A stretch of DNA of 41,932 bases from Lysobacterales bacterium (lineage in GTDB: Bacteria > Pseudomonadota > Gammaproteobacteria > Xanthomonadales > Marinicellaceae), in NCBI GenBank assembly GCA_020442635.1, contig JAGRJR010000018.1, positions 1-41,932 on the forward strand, read 5' to 3'. The notes beneath the pieces were generated by a model. That model worked only from the letters and a program-made list of their open reading frames with translations, was not told the origin of the DNA and made no database searches. Of the stretch, positions 1 to 8,677 are shown in pieces. Numbering within the stretch: position 1 is the first letter of the stretch; each line of letters opens with the position of its first letter. The translations under genes and the position numbers were made by a program.

Positions 1-156
1 CAAGCCGTGGAGCGGTGAGGGTCAAGGAAGATCGAATAATAACAGGCTCGTTTTCGCAATTGCTCATAATCAAGCAAAGGTCTCAATATGTTATTCATTT
101 TTCTGGTTCGACTAACTATTCTGGCTAATAGGTTGAATACAATTTTTTACTAAACA

Positions 157-182
157 CAAAAAACCCGGCTAATGGCCGGGTT
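157..182 (-). terminator. Rho-independent terminator after the large propeller gene
   Basis: Read on the minus strand, the stem CCCGGC / GCCGGG (arms 175-180 and 164-169, 5-nt loop) is followed by TTTTTTGTGTTTA. It lies 22 bases past the stop of the leftward gene ending at 204. The plus-strand side has only a weak T run, so it probably works mainly leftward. Confidence 0.85.
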
Positions 183-203
183 AAAGTTGAATGCACTATG
201 CTA

Positions 204-3200
204 TTAATGTTCTTGCATTAACGTCATGATTTTAATATTTTCACGTAACCACCTGCCACCTTCGGAGCCTTGGTATGTGACATCGACTGTGGTGCTACCG
301 TCGGTGTCCAAGTCTCTTAGCGTGTTGGATAAGTTCAATACAATACTGCCTGAACTGACAAACGTGCGATCAACAGGAGTGGCCGTACGACCATAACCAA
401 ACACATCATCCATCGGAACGGTTATGTTTTTATTTGGTTCAAAACCGGAGGTGTTGCCTATGGCCCAACGGGCGTTACCTTCAGCATCGTAATAGAAGAT
501 GTAAGCAATGATGACGTCACCGGTTTGTGCCAATGAGTAACCCCAACCGTTTTCATCAGGACCACCCCACCAAGAGGTGCCAAAATCAGGATCAGGTCGG
601 GCCTCATCGGCAATTAAAGGTGTGATGCACCATGATTCTGTCACATCATTGATGCGCCAGGTGGCCAAAGCCACATAATCTTCAGATCTGGCAACGCCAT
701 CCTGGCAAGCGGGATGATCGATAACTGTTTCAGAATTGAAATCAATCGACAAACGACCATCGGTTAATTCCTGAACAGGAGAAATTGGATTGGCTTCGCT
801 TGGATTGATGTTGTAATCGTATGTATATTTGGCCAGTGTGTCAGCAGAAAAACCCTGATTCAATACGCCATTGCTTAAGGATGTCACTGAGTTATACCAT
901 TCGGGGTTACCATCATTATCATAGGTATAAAACATGGAATAATAACGTCCATCGGTGCCACCTACAGCTTCAATGATAAAGCCATGCCCATTGTGAGCCG
1001 GGTCATACCATAAGCCTTTATTAGGCACTCTATTATTACTGCTTTGGCACACATCACAAATCACTTCATTTTGGTTTATAACATTGCTGATTGAAATATC
1101 ATCAACCCAAAAGCCTTCTATAGCTGTATTGGTGTCAGAAATCATTCTGAATCTGATTTGGGCTTTCTTGCCGACATATTGTGTGCCCAAATTCACTTCC
1201 ACATCACGCCAAGCCAATCGAGTACCAGACCAGGCAAACTGGGCTTGCGCGGTGTTATTGGTGCTCAGTTGTCCATCGTATGGGATTGAGCTCAGGTGGC
1301 CAATATCAAACCAGTTGTTGGTGCCATTTAAGCGCATTTCGAGTACCAAGCCATCCCAATGTTGGTCACTGCTTCCTTCGGTGTTGTATGACATGGCAAA
1401 TTTCAGTTTATTACCACCACCAGCAAAAGTCAGCCAAGGTGTTACCAAAGATTTATCTGAATAGATGTCTTCATTGGTGGTAAACCAGCTCTTGTTACCA
1501 GTGTTGACACTGTCATTGACCTGTATCCAGCCATCATTGCCCAATGCCAATACTGATTGCATTTTACTGTTTACATTCTCTGCACCATCACTGAATGTAC
1601 CCTTTTCAGTGATGACATTAGCGGCGGTTTGGATGGTGAATTGCGTATCATAACTTCCTTCAGAAGTGGTGACTGTTACCGGAACTTCCAATTCAGCAAG
1701 ACAACTGGCTTGGGTGCTTAAACTGGAACCTAATGCAAGGGTTTTGCTAGAAAAGCCATCCAGAGAGAAAGTTTGTTGCGCATCGGTAAAATTGACCAGA
1801 TCAGGTGAGTTGAATTGTAAAGTAACCTGACTGAAGTTTTTACCCGATTTATTTTCAACAGCAATCATCAGTTTTCCAGATTCGCCCAAATCCATGATAT
1901 TGTCCACGTCACAACTGGAATTGGTGCCGATAAACTTAATCAAAGCAACATCAATGGGTCGTTTTGTGGCTTTGTATGTACCACGACCATGGGTGCCAAT
2001 AAATAAAGCGTTGTTGTTCCAAACCAGATCAATCACACGGGTAAATGCTGGACCATAATCAAACTGTGTCCAGTTATAGGTGTTACCTGACTTTTTGCCT
2101 ACCCAGAGTCCCAATTCACTGCCAACAAATAAAACATTGTCATCGGTAGGGTCATTCAATACCTGGTACAGAGGTATATGGGGTAAATTATTGGAAATAC
2201 TGTTCCAGCTGACACCGCCATCTGTACTGCGCAAAATACGGTTTGATTGATAACTGCCAAAGGTGGCATAAAGTGTTTGACCAGAAGTATCAAAAGTATC
2301 CACTTTGATGTCTGTAACCACCGCACCGGCCACGCCTAAAGTGTTGGCAGGTGCGATATCGGTTACGGTGTTAGTTGTACCCAAACCAGTGATTTTTACG
2401 ATTTGATTGGCACCAGTCGCTGCTGAATTGCTCATGCCGGCATAAGCAACGGTAGAGGTATGAGGATTAAATGCCAAAGCAGATACCCCGGCACCATTGA
2501 TGGTGTCGGTGACATCTACCCAGGTGGCATTGTTTAGAAAACGGACATTGTTGGAGAAGAATACATTATCAGTACCAACCAACATGCGGTTACCGTTGTT
2601 CTCATCCAGCACAAAAGGCTGAATAAATCTTGCACCTTCGGTGTCAGGTAAACTCATAGATACTGATGTTTTTCCACCATTATTTGAACCTCTCATACTG
2701 CCACTTGGTCTTGAGCTGTAGATATATTGTGGCTGTTGCTGATCCCAGGCACTGTAACCACCATCCCCACCAGACCACTCAATCCATGCTTGTTGGTTGC
2801 CAAAAAATAACTGAGAACCGTTGTCTTGAGTGCCAGAATTAACATAAAGCCCATCAGGGCTAACGGCTATGCCATAACTTTGTGATATATTCAGTCCATT
2901 GTTCAAATGAAACCAGCTTTCGCCACCATCTTCAGATTTGAAAACGCCACCATCGCTCACAACATAAATATGGTTGTTATTATGTGGGCTGAAAAAGTAG
3001 CCATGATGATCTGCATGAATATACTCTTCTATTCTAAAACTCAATATAAAGGTATTCCATTCAGAATTTTTATTGATATTGACACCACCATCAATAGTGA
3101 CATATTGATCAACTGCACCCACAAAAACATGATTTGAGTCTTCTGGATTAACGGCTATTGCCAAATCATACCAGCCCTGACGTTCGATAAAGTTGGTGTT

Positions 3201-4661
3201 GGAATCTGTTTTCACGAAGTTGGTATTACTGGACCCAATTGAACGAAACAAACCAATGGTTCCTGGTGTTGTTTCTTCATCGATTTCTTCAGGTTCTGTT
3301 GAAACGGCAATGTAGGTTTTACCATCACTGCCAAAAGCAATCTCAATGCGCTCAACTTCCATATCTGGCAAACCGTGGTTATCCAGTTTAGTCCAGAAAT
3401 CACCGCCATTGGTTGAACGCATGACAAAACGATCCAGTAGAAATTGAATGTTGACTTGAACGGGTTGTGTCGCATCTATTATCTCTTCACCCAAATCTTG
3501 GGAAATCATGACAGAAGGAATATTTATGTCTGGGTCATCTCCTCCCATGGTGATAGGATCCTCAGCCGTATTGTTGAAAACAATGACTGCTATAGCGCCA
3601 GCATCCTGAGCATTTTTAACTTTGACAGTGAAGTTACAAGCACCCCTTTCTATCAGTGCAATTTTGCCATTGATGTCGTTTTCAATCGCTTCACAGCCAT
3701 CTCTGGTTGGATTGGTACCATCAGCTACCAGCAACACTTCTCCTGTTAACCCTAAATTGTTTAAATCAGGGCTAAATGCTGCCAAAATAGCTTCGTAATC
3801 GCCACTTAAATCATTGGGAGAGTTTATCTGTAAATTGACTTTTTCAGTGCCAAAATGATATGCCAACAGATGATTAGGATTGGATGGGTCGAGTTTCAGG
3901 TCAGTAAATCCCCGACCAGATGTGACGACATCGCTGACCTCACTCCAGGTACTACCATCATTCTCAGTTTTAAAAATCCCGGTTCTGGTTGCTGCCAAAA
4001 AAGTGTTACTTTCAGGAACTTTCGCCAGGCGATTGACATAATAAAAATCACTGCTTTCTGTAGTCCCAAAGCGACTCCAGGTTTCTCCAAAATTTTCTGT
4101 AACAAAAATCCCATAGCCTTGTGCAGCATCGAAATTAAAGAATCCCTCCCCAGTACCTACATACACTTTTTCCGGATTATCTGGATCAATCAGCATACTG
4201 CCAATAGCAATATTGGCCAGAAAGTCGGATTTGGACTCCCAGGTCAAACCATCATCGGTGGACTTCCAAACACCACCGGAAACTCCACCAATCAATAAAT
4301 GACCCTCTCTCTCAGGATGAATCACAAAACCACGGATACGACCACCGAAAATCCCAGGACCTAATTCTTCAAACTGCAAAGCTGGTAAATCCTGATTGGT
4401 TTTTTGTGCCTTGGTTTGTTTGATTAATTCAATATTTTGCAGATTTAATTGTGCAGGTGAAGTGCCTTTCGGGCTTTGGCGCATGCTGGCCAACCAGGAG
4501 GCAGCCTGATCAGGCTGGTCATATTTTTTAGGAGTTTTTTTGCTTTCAAACAAGTCACTTTTATGGGTAACTGGTAACTTGATTATTGTTGTCTGACGTT
4601 GTGTGATCACGGCCAGTACCACAAAGGCAATTAATATGGTCAATACTTTGGTGCTTTGCAT
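204..4661 (-). CDS. Large secreted sortilin/BNR-type beta-propeller protein with inserted PA domain and tandem C-terminal module
   Basis: A 1485-aa exported protein. The N-terminus (MQSTKVLTILIAFVVLAVIT) is a signal peptide or signal anchor. Many BNR/VPS10-like blades follow, with Asp-box-like motifs such as KSTDDGLTW, TENFGETW, STNGGDFW, KSEDGGESW and STDGGVSW. A protease-associated (PA) domain, recognisable by LIERGACNF and AGAIAVIVFNN, interrupts the propeller near residues 290-420. A MAM/jelly-roll-like region ending in GFWVDDISI lies near 1020-1190. The last ~270 residues hold two copies of a Trp/Gly-rich module (GLWYDPAHNGHGF and SWWGGPDENGWGY). No catalytic motif is visible, so an extracellular adhesin, binding or cell-surface role is only a guess. 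The ATG at 4661 is chosen because an in-frame upstream start at 4715 lies inside the terminator hairpin of the preceding gene. No strong Shine-Dalgarno is seen. Only about 40 bases separate that terminator from the start, so any dedicated promoter must be compact. Confidence 0.85.
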   Translation of the reverse strand: MQSTKVLTILIAFVVLAVITQRQTTIIKLPVTHKSDLFESKKTPKKYDQPDQAASWLASMRQSPKGTSPAQLNLQNIELIKQTKAQKTNQDLPALQFEELGPGIFGGRIRGFVIHPEREGHLLIGGVSGGVWKSTDDGLTWESKSDFLANIAIGSMLIDPDNPEKVYVGTGEGFFNFDAAQGYGIFVTENFGETWSRFGTTESSDFYYVNRLAKVPESNTFLAATRTGIFKTENDGSTWSEVSDVVTSGRGFTDLKLDPSNPNHLLAYHFGTEKVNLQINSPNDLSGDYEAILAAFSPDLNNLGLTGEVLLVADGTNPTRDGCEAIENDINGKIALIERGACNFTVKVKNAQDAGAIAVIVFNNTAEDPITMGGDDPDINIPSVMISQDLGEEIIDATQPVQVNIQFLLDRFVMRSTNGGDFWTKLDNHGLPDMEVERIEIAFGSDGKTYIAVSTEPEEIDEETTPGTIGLFRSIGSSNTNFVKTDSNTNFIERQGWYDLAIAVNPEDSNHVFVGAVDQYVTIDGGVNINKNSEWNTFILSFRIEEYIHADHHGYFFSPHNNNHIYVVSDGGVFKSEDGGESWFHLNNGLNISQSYGIAVSPDGLYVNSGTQDNGSQLFFGNQQAWIEWSGGDGGYSAWDQQQPQYIYSSRPSGSMRGSNNGGKTSVSMSLPDTEGARFIQPFVLDENNGNRMLVGTDNVFFSNNVRFLNNATWVDVTDTINGAGVSALAFNPHTSTVAYAGMSNSAATGANQIVKITGLGTTNTVTDIAPANTLGVAGAVVTDIKVDTFDTSGQTLYATFGSYQSNRILRSTDGGVSWNSISNNLPHIPLYQVLNDPTDDNVLFVGSELGLWVGKKSGNTYNWTQFDYGPAFTRVIDLVWNNNALFIGTHGRGTYKATKRPIDVALIKFIGTNSSCDVDNIMDLGESGKLMIAVENKSGKNFSQVTLQFNSPDLVNFTDAQQTFSLDGFSSKTLALGSSLSTQASCLAELEVPVTVTTSEGSYDTQFTIQTAANVITEKGTFSDGAENVNSKMQSVLALGNDGWIQVNDSVNTGNKSWFTTNEDIYSDKSLVTPWLTFAGGGNKLKFAMSYNTEGSSDQHWDGLVLEMRLNGTNNWFDIGHLSSIPYDGQLSTNNTAQAQFAWSGTRLAWRDVEVNLGTQYVGKKAQIRFRMISDTNTAIEGFWVDDISISNVINQNEVICDVCQSSNNRVPNKGLWYDPAHNGHGFIIEAVGGTDGRYYSMFYTYDNDGNPEWYNSVTSLSNGVLNQGFSADTLAKYTYDYNINPSEANPISPVQELTDGRLSIDFNSETVIDHPACQDGVARSEDYVALATWRINDVTESWCITPLIADEARPDPDFGTSWWGGPDENGWGYSLAQTGDVIIAYIFYYDAEGNARWAIGNTSGFEPNKNITVPMDDVFGYGRTATPVDRTFVSSGSIVLNLSNTLRDLDTDGSTTVDVTYQGSEGGRWLRENIKIMTLMQEH

Positions 4662-4700
4662 GTTTAAATATATATCTGAAAGGTAAAAAATTTTAGCACA

Positions 4701-4737
4701 AAAAAAACCGGCCACATGTGAATGTGCCGGTTTTTTT
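4701..4737. terminator. Bidirectional-looking terminator between nhaB and the propeller gene
   Basis: An A tract, then a CCGGC-ACAT / ATGTGCCGG stem with one bulged base and a 4-nt loop, then seven T. The A and T runs extend the stem on both sides, so it would work in either direction. It lies 17 bases after the nhaB stop and before the start of the next leftward gene, so it should terminate nhaB. Confidence 0.85.
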
Positions 4738-4754
4738 AGAGATCAAAGTCTTGC

Positions 4755-6227
4755 TTATTGGAAAAGGTATCCCACGAGGGTTAATACCACTGTATAGGGT
4801 AAAGCCATCCAAACCATTTGCATATAACCCAAGCGAATAGCTGGAGCCAATGCTGAAGTTAACAAGAACAAGAAGGCAGCCTGACCATTAGGCGTGGCCA
4901 CACTGGGTAAATTGGTACCTGTATTGATTGCTACCGCGAGGGTGTCAAAGTGTTCTCTGGTGATGTTGCCAGCATCAAACTGTGCTTTCACTTCATTAAT
5001 ATAAACAGTGGCAACAAATACATTGTCACTGATGGCTGACAAGATACCATTGGCGAGGAAGAAAGCTTTAGGCTGTGCTTCAAGTGGCATTGCCAACACC
5101 CAGTCAATTACAGGCTTGAACAGGTGTAAGTCGTGAATCATGCCAACAATCACAAAGAAAATACATAACAATGAAACAAAAGGTAAGGATTCCTCAAAAG
5201 CATGGCCGATGCGGTGTTCTTCGTTGATACCTGTCATGGCAGTAACCACAACCAGCAGTACCAAGCCAATCATGCCAGGCTGCATCAAATGCATGGCTAA
5301 CCCGACTATCAACAACAAGCCACAGATCCCTTGAACAATTAAAGCATAGGTTTCTTTTTTGGTTCGTTTCTCGTCTTCAGCTTTGAGATAGTTTTCCAAA
5401 ATGGTTCTAACGCCATCATCCAATTTAGCACCAAAGCCAAATTTACCGGTGACTTCCAATATAATGACAGTTAATAAACCCGCGATCACTACTGGCACGG
5501 TCACATGAGCCATTTCAAGTGCAAACTGGACAAACTCCCAGCCCATTTTTTCACTGATGAGCAAGTTTTGTGGTTCTCCCACTTGTGTACATACCCCCCC
5601 GAGAGCAGTGCCAACGGCACCATGCATAACCAATGAGCGGATAAAGGCTCGGAATCCTTCCAAAGTGTCTCCACCCAATTGTTGACGATCTTTGACTTCA
5701 TTGTGGTCATAGTCCACATTCATGGTTGAGTGAACTTTTTCATACACACCGTAAAGTGCAACAAATACAGTAATTAACACGGCCATAACTGTCAGTGCAT
5801 CCAGAAACGCAGATAAAACAGCGGCAGAAATGGAGAACATCAAAGACAGAACAACCTTGTTTTTCACTTTCATGAGAATTTTGCCGAAAATATAGATCAG
5901 CAAAGGCTTCATGAAGTAAATAAAGCTAACCATAAAGACCAACAGCATGATGACGCCGAGGTTGGCTTCAATTTCGTGCCAGACTGTATGTGGTGTGGTT
6001 AATCCTAAAGCCAATACGGCTAAAGCCAATAAGCCGCCGGACTGCAAAGGATAGCATTTTAAGGCGAGTGCCAATGTCATGATAAACATAACAATAAAAG
6101 CCCAGCCCATCACTGTTTTTCCTAAGATGAGGGTTAACGGATAGCAAGCGATTAGAAATACCAAAATCGCTGTTTTAAACCACCTTGGGCTGTTACCAAG
6201 AAATTCAGAGTAAAAAGTATTCAGCAT
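4755..6227 (-). CDS. nhaB: Na+/H+ antiporter NhaB
   Basis: A 490-aa polytopic inner-membrane protein that exchanges cytoplasmic Na+ for external H+. Family-specific stretches resemble E. coli NhaB (513 aa): FLGNSPRWFK near the N-terminus, LALALKCYPLQSGGLLAL, the LSAFLDALTVMAVLI segment, and a late region with AISDNVFVATVYINE and AINTGTNLPSVATPNGQAAF. About a dozen hydrophobic segments are visible and the length is close to normal. The start at 6227 has a good Shine-Dalgarno (TGGAGC, about 6 bases upstream). It is followed by a strong terminator, so it looks like a single-gene unit. A second antiporter of a different superfamily lies at 32399-33670, consistent with a salty habitat. Inverted repeats upstream may be regulatory. 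Confidence 0.95.
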   Translation of the reverse strand: MLNTFYSEFLGNSPRWFKTAILVFLIACYPLTLILGKTVMGWAFIVMFIMTLALALKCYPLQSGGLLALAVLALGLTTPHTVWHEIEANLGVIMLLVFMVSFIYFMKPLLIYIFGKILMKVKNKVVLSLMFSISAAVLSAFLDALTVMAVLITVFVALYGVYEKVHSTMNVDYDHNEVKDRQQLGGDTLEGFRAFIRSLVMHGAVGTALGGVCTQVGEPQNLLISEKMGWEFVQFALEMAHVTVPVVIAGLLTVIILEVTGKFGFGAKLDDGVRTILENYLKAEDEKRTKKETYALIVQGICGLLLIVGLAMHLMQPGMIGLVLLVVVTAMTGINEEHRIGHAFEESLPFVSLLCIFFVIVGMIHDLHLFKPVIDWVLAMPLEAQPKAFFLANGILSAISDNVFVATVYINEVKAQFDAGNITREHFDTLAVAINTGTNLPSVATPNGQAAFLFLLTSALAPAIRLGYMQMVWMALPYTVVLTLVGYLFQ

Positions 6228-6275
6228 AATTGCTCCAAAAAAATCAATGATTCAATACCTAAGTATCACCAGAGT

Positions 6276-6302
6276 CTTGATTAAATGAAAGTGATAATCA
6301 AG
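6276..6302. promoter_or_regulatory. Inverted repeat upstream of nhaB
   Basis: Perfect 8-base arms CTTGATTA (6276-6283) and TAATCAAG (6295-6302) are separated by 11 bases. A second, overlapping pair, TATCAC and GTGATA, flanks the first arm. The element is 49-75 bases upstream of the nhaB start, a position typical of a promoter or operator. No regulator can be named. Confidence 0.35.
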
Positions 6303-6408
6303 GTCATCTGAACCAAATCCACAACCATGGTACTAGCCTGTGGAAAACAAAGCGAAGCATTTTACCACGAGAAAGTCCCATTCCCACTACATTTCGTAAA
6401 TTCCTTAC

Positions 6409-6428
6409 CCCCCAGGTTTGGGGGTTTT
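6409..6428 (+). terminator. Terminator- or attenuator-like hairpin in the leader of the FG-GAP gene
   Basis: CCCCCA (6409-6414), loop GGTT, TGGGGG (6419-6424), then TTTT. It reads rightward and ends 52 bases before the ATG at 6481. No rightward gene lies upstream that would need a terminator here. It could be an attenuator in a 5' leader or an insulating hairpin. The T run is short. Confidence 0.4.
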
Positions 6429-6480
6429 GCTTAACCGACTTTCTGACTAAACTGCAGCATATATTTTTTTGGAGAATGTG

Positions 6481-8538
6481 ATGAGAAAATTTGTGTTACT
6501 GTTCCTGAGTTTTCCTTTGATGGCTCAGGACTGGTCTGTGGTGGAAAACATGGCACCAAGTGCTGCCGAAACTTCAGATTTTGGTGTAAATATGGTGTTT
6601 GCAGATGATTATTTAGTTGTTAGCTGGCCACGTGCTTTTGTTGATGGCTTGGCTGCTACTACCACACCTGACAGTTGTGGTGAAGTGATTACTTATGAAA
6701 AAGTGGCTGGCAAATATGAGCCCATCGCCACGTTAACAGCAGCCGACTTGACGGGCAGCTGTGTTGAAGGTGATGGTTTTGGTTACGGTTTGGCTTTTGA
6801 CAATGGTCGTTTAGCCATTGGTATGCCTGCTGGATTTCGAGCGGGTATGAACCTATCTGGTGGAGGCACTGATGCTGGTTCCAGGGTGTTTTTGACACAT
6901 TTTGAAAATGGTAATTGGGTTTTGGATGAAACATTGACAGCCGATGATTTAGGTAATGGTCGAGGTATGGGAGGCCAATTGGTGCTGGAAGGTGACGTGC
7001 TGCTGGTACATGCCCATGAGTATGACAGTATTTTTGGTTTTTCATTTATAGTCAGCACCGGTGTTTATGTTTTTGAGGACAGTGGTTCAGGATTCAGTCA
7101 AACACAAAAACTAAGTGAGAATTTTCATTTGTTTGGTCAGGATTTTGATTATGAAAATGGTCAAATTGTGGTGGGCGCTTGGGGTGAACAAACGCTCAAT
7201 GCAGCTGGTAGGGTTTATGTCTATGAAAAACAGGGCGGTAATTGGTCGTTAAGTCAAACCATCAATGACAGCAGAAATTCAAACTTAGGTAATCAAATTG
7301 AAATAGATGGTACCACTATGGCAGTGGGGGCAGTGCAAGCTGGTGGTACAGGTTCGGTTTCAATTTTTGAAAACAATGGGGGACAATGGCAAGAAACCCA
7401 GATGATTCAGGCTGATGATGCACGATTTAACGACCAGTTTGCGATTACTGTGCGCATTAAAGGTGATGATCTGTTGGTAGGTGCTACCGGCGCTACCAGT
7501 AATGATCCTTCGGTTGGTGCAGTTTACCACTTTGTCAGACAAACCAATGGTGATTTTGTACAACAACAAAAAATAGAGTCTTTTGAACCCAATGAAGGTA
7601 ACGATCAGTTTGGTGGCAATTTGATTTTTAATGACACTGACCTACTGGTTAATGAAACCAGTGGTGGCACACTTGTTGGTGCTTCAACAGAGTTCATGCA
7701 TTACAGTCGAGCCGGTAATGGTAATCCTGACCCAGACCCTGTAACCACATATGATGTAAACAGTAAATCTTCAGGTGTTTGGCAGGTGGTTGATGCATTA
7801 GAGCATACCATCAGTCTTCAGGTGATGCCGGATGAAAGGGTGTTGATGTATGGAAAAACCAATGCAGATGGTAATCCATTGTGGTTACTGGGAGTAGGCA
7901 GTTATCAGGATAATGTCATCGATTTCCCCAGTATTTATACCACTTCAGGTGGGCAATTTGGTGCCGCTTTCAATCCAGCTAATGTGCAAATGACTGTGGT
8001 GGGTTCTGCCATGGTCAGTTTTAACGCCTGTGATGCTGGTGAGTTGATGTTTGACTTGAGCGGATTGGGAACCAGCTCGGTTAATATTGTGAAATCCATT
8101 GAAATACCAGGAAATGAATGTGGAAACTCCAACAAGATTTTACCCAATGGTATATCAGGCTCCTGGTTTGATCCAACACGGGTTGGAGAAGGCTACACAG
8201 TGTATATGTTTGAAGGAGGCGGAACACAACAAGCTGAAGTGACCTGGTACACCTATGATGAGAATGGTGGACAATTGGTGTTTTCAGGAGTTGGTTCAGT
8301 CAATGGGCAAACCATTGATGTGCCAGTTTTATCAAGTCTGCGTGGGGCAGAGTTATTCTCCGGTTCAACTGGTGTAAGCCAGTTGGAAATGGGCTCACTA
8401 AGCATGACCTGGGATGAATGCCGAGTGGCAGAAGTCAGTTATGACTTGACTTTAAGTGGGTTAGGAACAGGTTCCATGCAAGTTCATCAATTAAGTAGCA
8501 TAGATAACACTGATTGTGGAACACTGACTAATCGGTAA
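6481..8538 (+). CDS. Secreted FG-GAP-like beta-propeller protein with two C-terminal Trp/Gly modules
   Basis: A 685-aa exported protein. The signal peptide MRKFVLLFLSFPLMAQ is followed by six or seven repeats of the FG-GAP/integrin-alpha-like style. Each repeat pairs a 'YVYEKQGGNW'-type strand with a 'DGTTMAVGAV'-type strand, through about residue 410. The C-terminal third carries two related modules: SGVWQVVDALEHTISL...DADGNPLW-like, and SGSWFDPTRVGEGYTVYMF with a following YTYDENG. The second closely matches the modules ending the large propeller protein at 204-4661. Cysteines in the modules may form disulfides. The ATG at 6481 is preferred because GGAG sits 6 bases upstream at 6471-6474; an in-frame TTG at 6469 would overlap that site. 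It is likely an extracellular or surface-attached binding protein. The ligand is unknown and no enzyme motif is seen. Confidence 0.85.
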   Translation: MRKFVLLFLSFPLMAQDWSVVENMAPSAAETSDFGVNMVFADDYLVVSWPRAFVDGLAATTTPDSCGEVITYEKVAGKYEPIATLTAADLTGSCVEGDGFGYGLAFDNGRLAIGMPAGFRAGMNLSGGGTDAGSRVFLTHFENGNWVLDETLTADDLGNGRGMGGQLVLEGDVLLVHAHEYDSIFGFSFIVSTGVYVFEDSGSGFSQTQKLSENFHLFGQDFDYENGQIVVGAWGEQTLNAAGRVYVYEKQGGNWSLSQTINDSRNSNLGNQIEIDGTTMAVGAVQAGGTGSVSIFENNGGQWQETQMIQADDARFNDQFAITVRIKGDDLLVGATGATSNDPSVGAVYHFVRQTNGDFVQQQKIESFEPNEGNDQFGGNLIFNDTDLLVNETSGGTLVGASTEFMHYSRAGNGNPDPDPVTTYDVNSKSSGVWQVVDALEHTISLQVMPDERVLMYGKTNADGNPLWLLGVGSYQDNVIDFPSIYTTSGGQFGAAFNPANVQMTVVGSAMVSFNACDAGELMFDLSGLGTSSVNIVKSIEIPGNECGNSNKILPNGISGSWFDPTRVGEGYTVYMFEGGGTQQAEVTWYTYDENGGQLVFSGVGSVNGQTIDVPVLSSLRGAELFSGSTGVSQLEMGSLSMTWDECRVAEVSYDLTLSGLGTGSMQVHQLSSIDNTDCGTLTNR

Positions 8539-8549
8539 AGAATCTGGAG

Positions 8550-8576
8550 GGTGGCGTGATAAAATTGCACGCCACC
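8550..8576. terminator. Perfect inverted repeat between convergent genes, possible terminator
   Basis: Nine-base arms GGTGGCGTG and CACGCCACC with a 9-base loop, 11 bases after the stop of the rightward FG-GAP gene. No T run follows on either side, so it is not a classical intrinsic terminator. The stable hairpin sits where two convergent transcripts end. Confidence 0.45.
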
Positions 8577-8677
8577 ATGCTGGCCAAGGATGATTGATTT
8601 AAACCATTGAAGAAAGTGCTAAATTAAGATTTAAGTGGCTTGAAGTACAGCCTGACTGAAACTCTCCTTTTCATCCC

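Noticed and set aside
1..156. Possible 3' end of a rightward gene at the left edge
   Set aside because: Two plus-strand frames stay open for about 35-42 codons before stops near 110-131, but neither encodes a recognisable sequence. No feature is claimed here.
3855..4298. 147-codon plus-strand frame inside the large propeller gene
   Set aside because: Antisense to well-formed BNR blades; composition reflects the complement of that gene.
4662..4715. In-frame upstream start that would extend the large propeller protein by 18 residues
   Set aside because: It begins inside the terminator hairpin of nhaB and would put extra residues before an obvious signal sequence.
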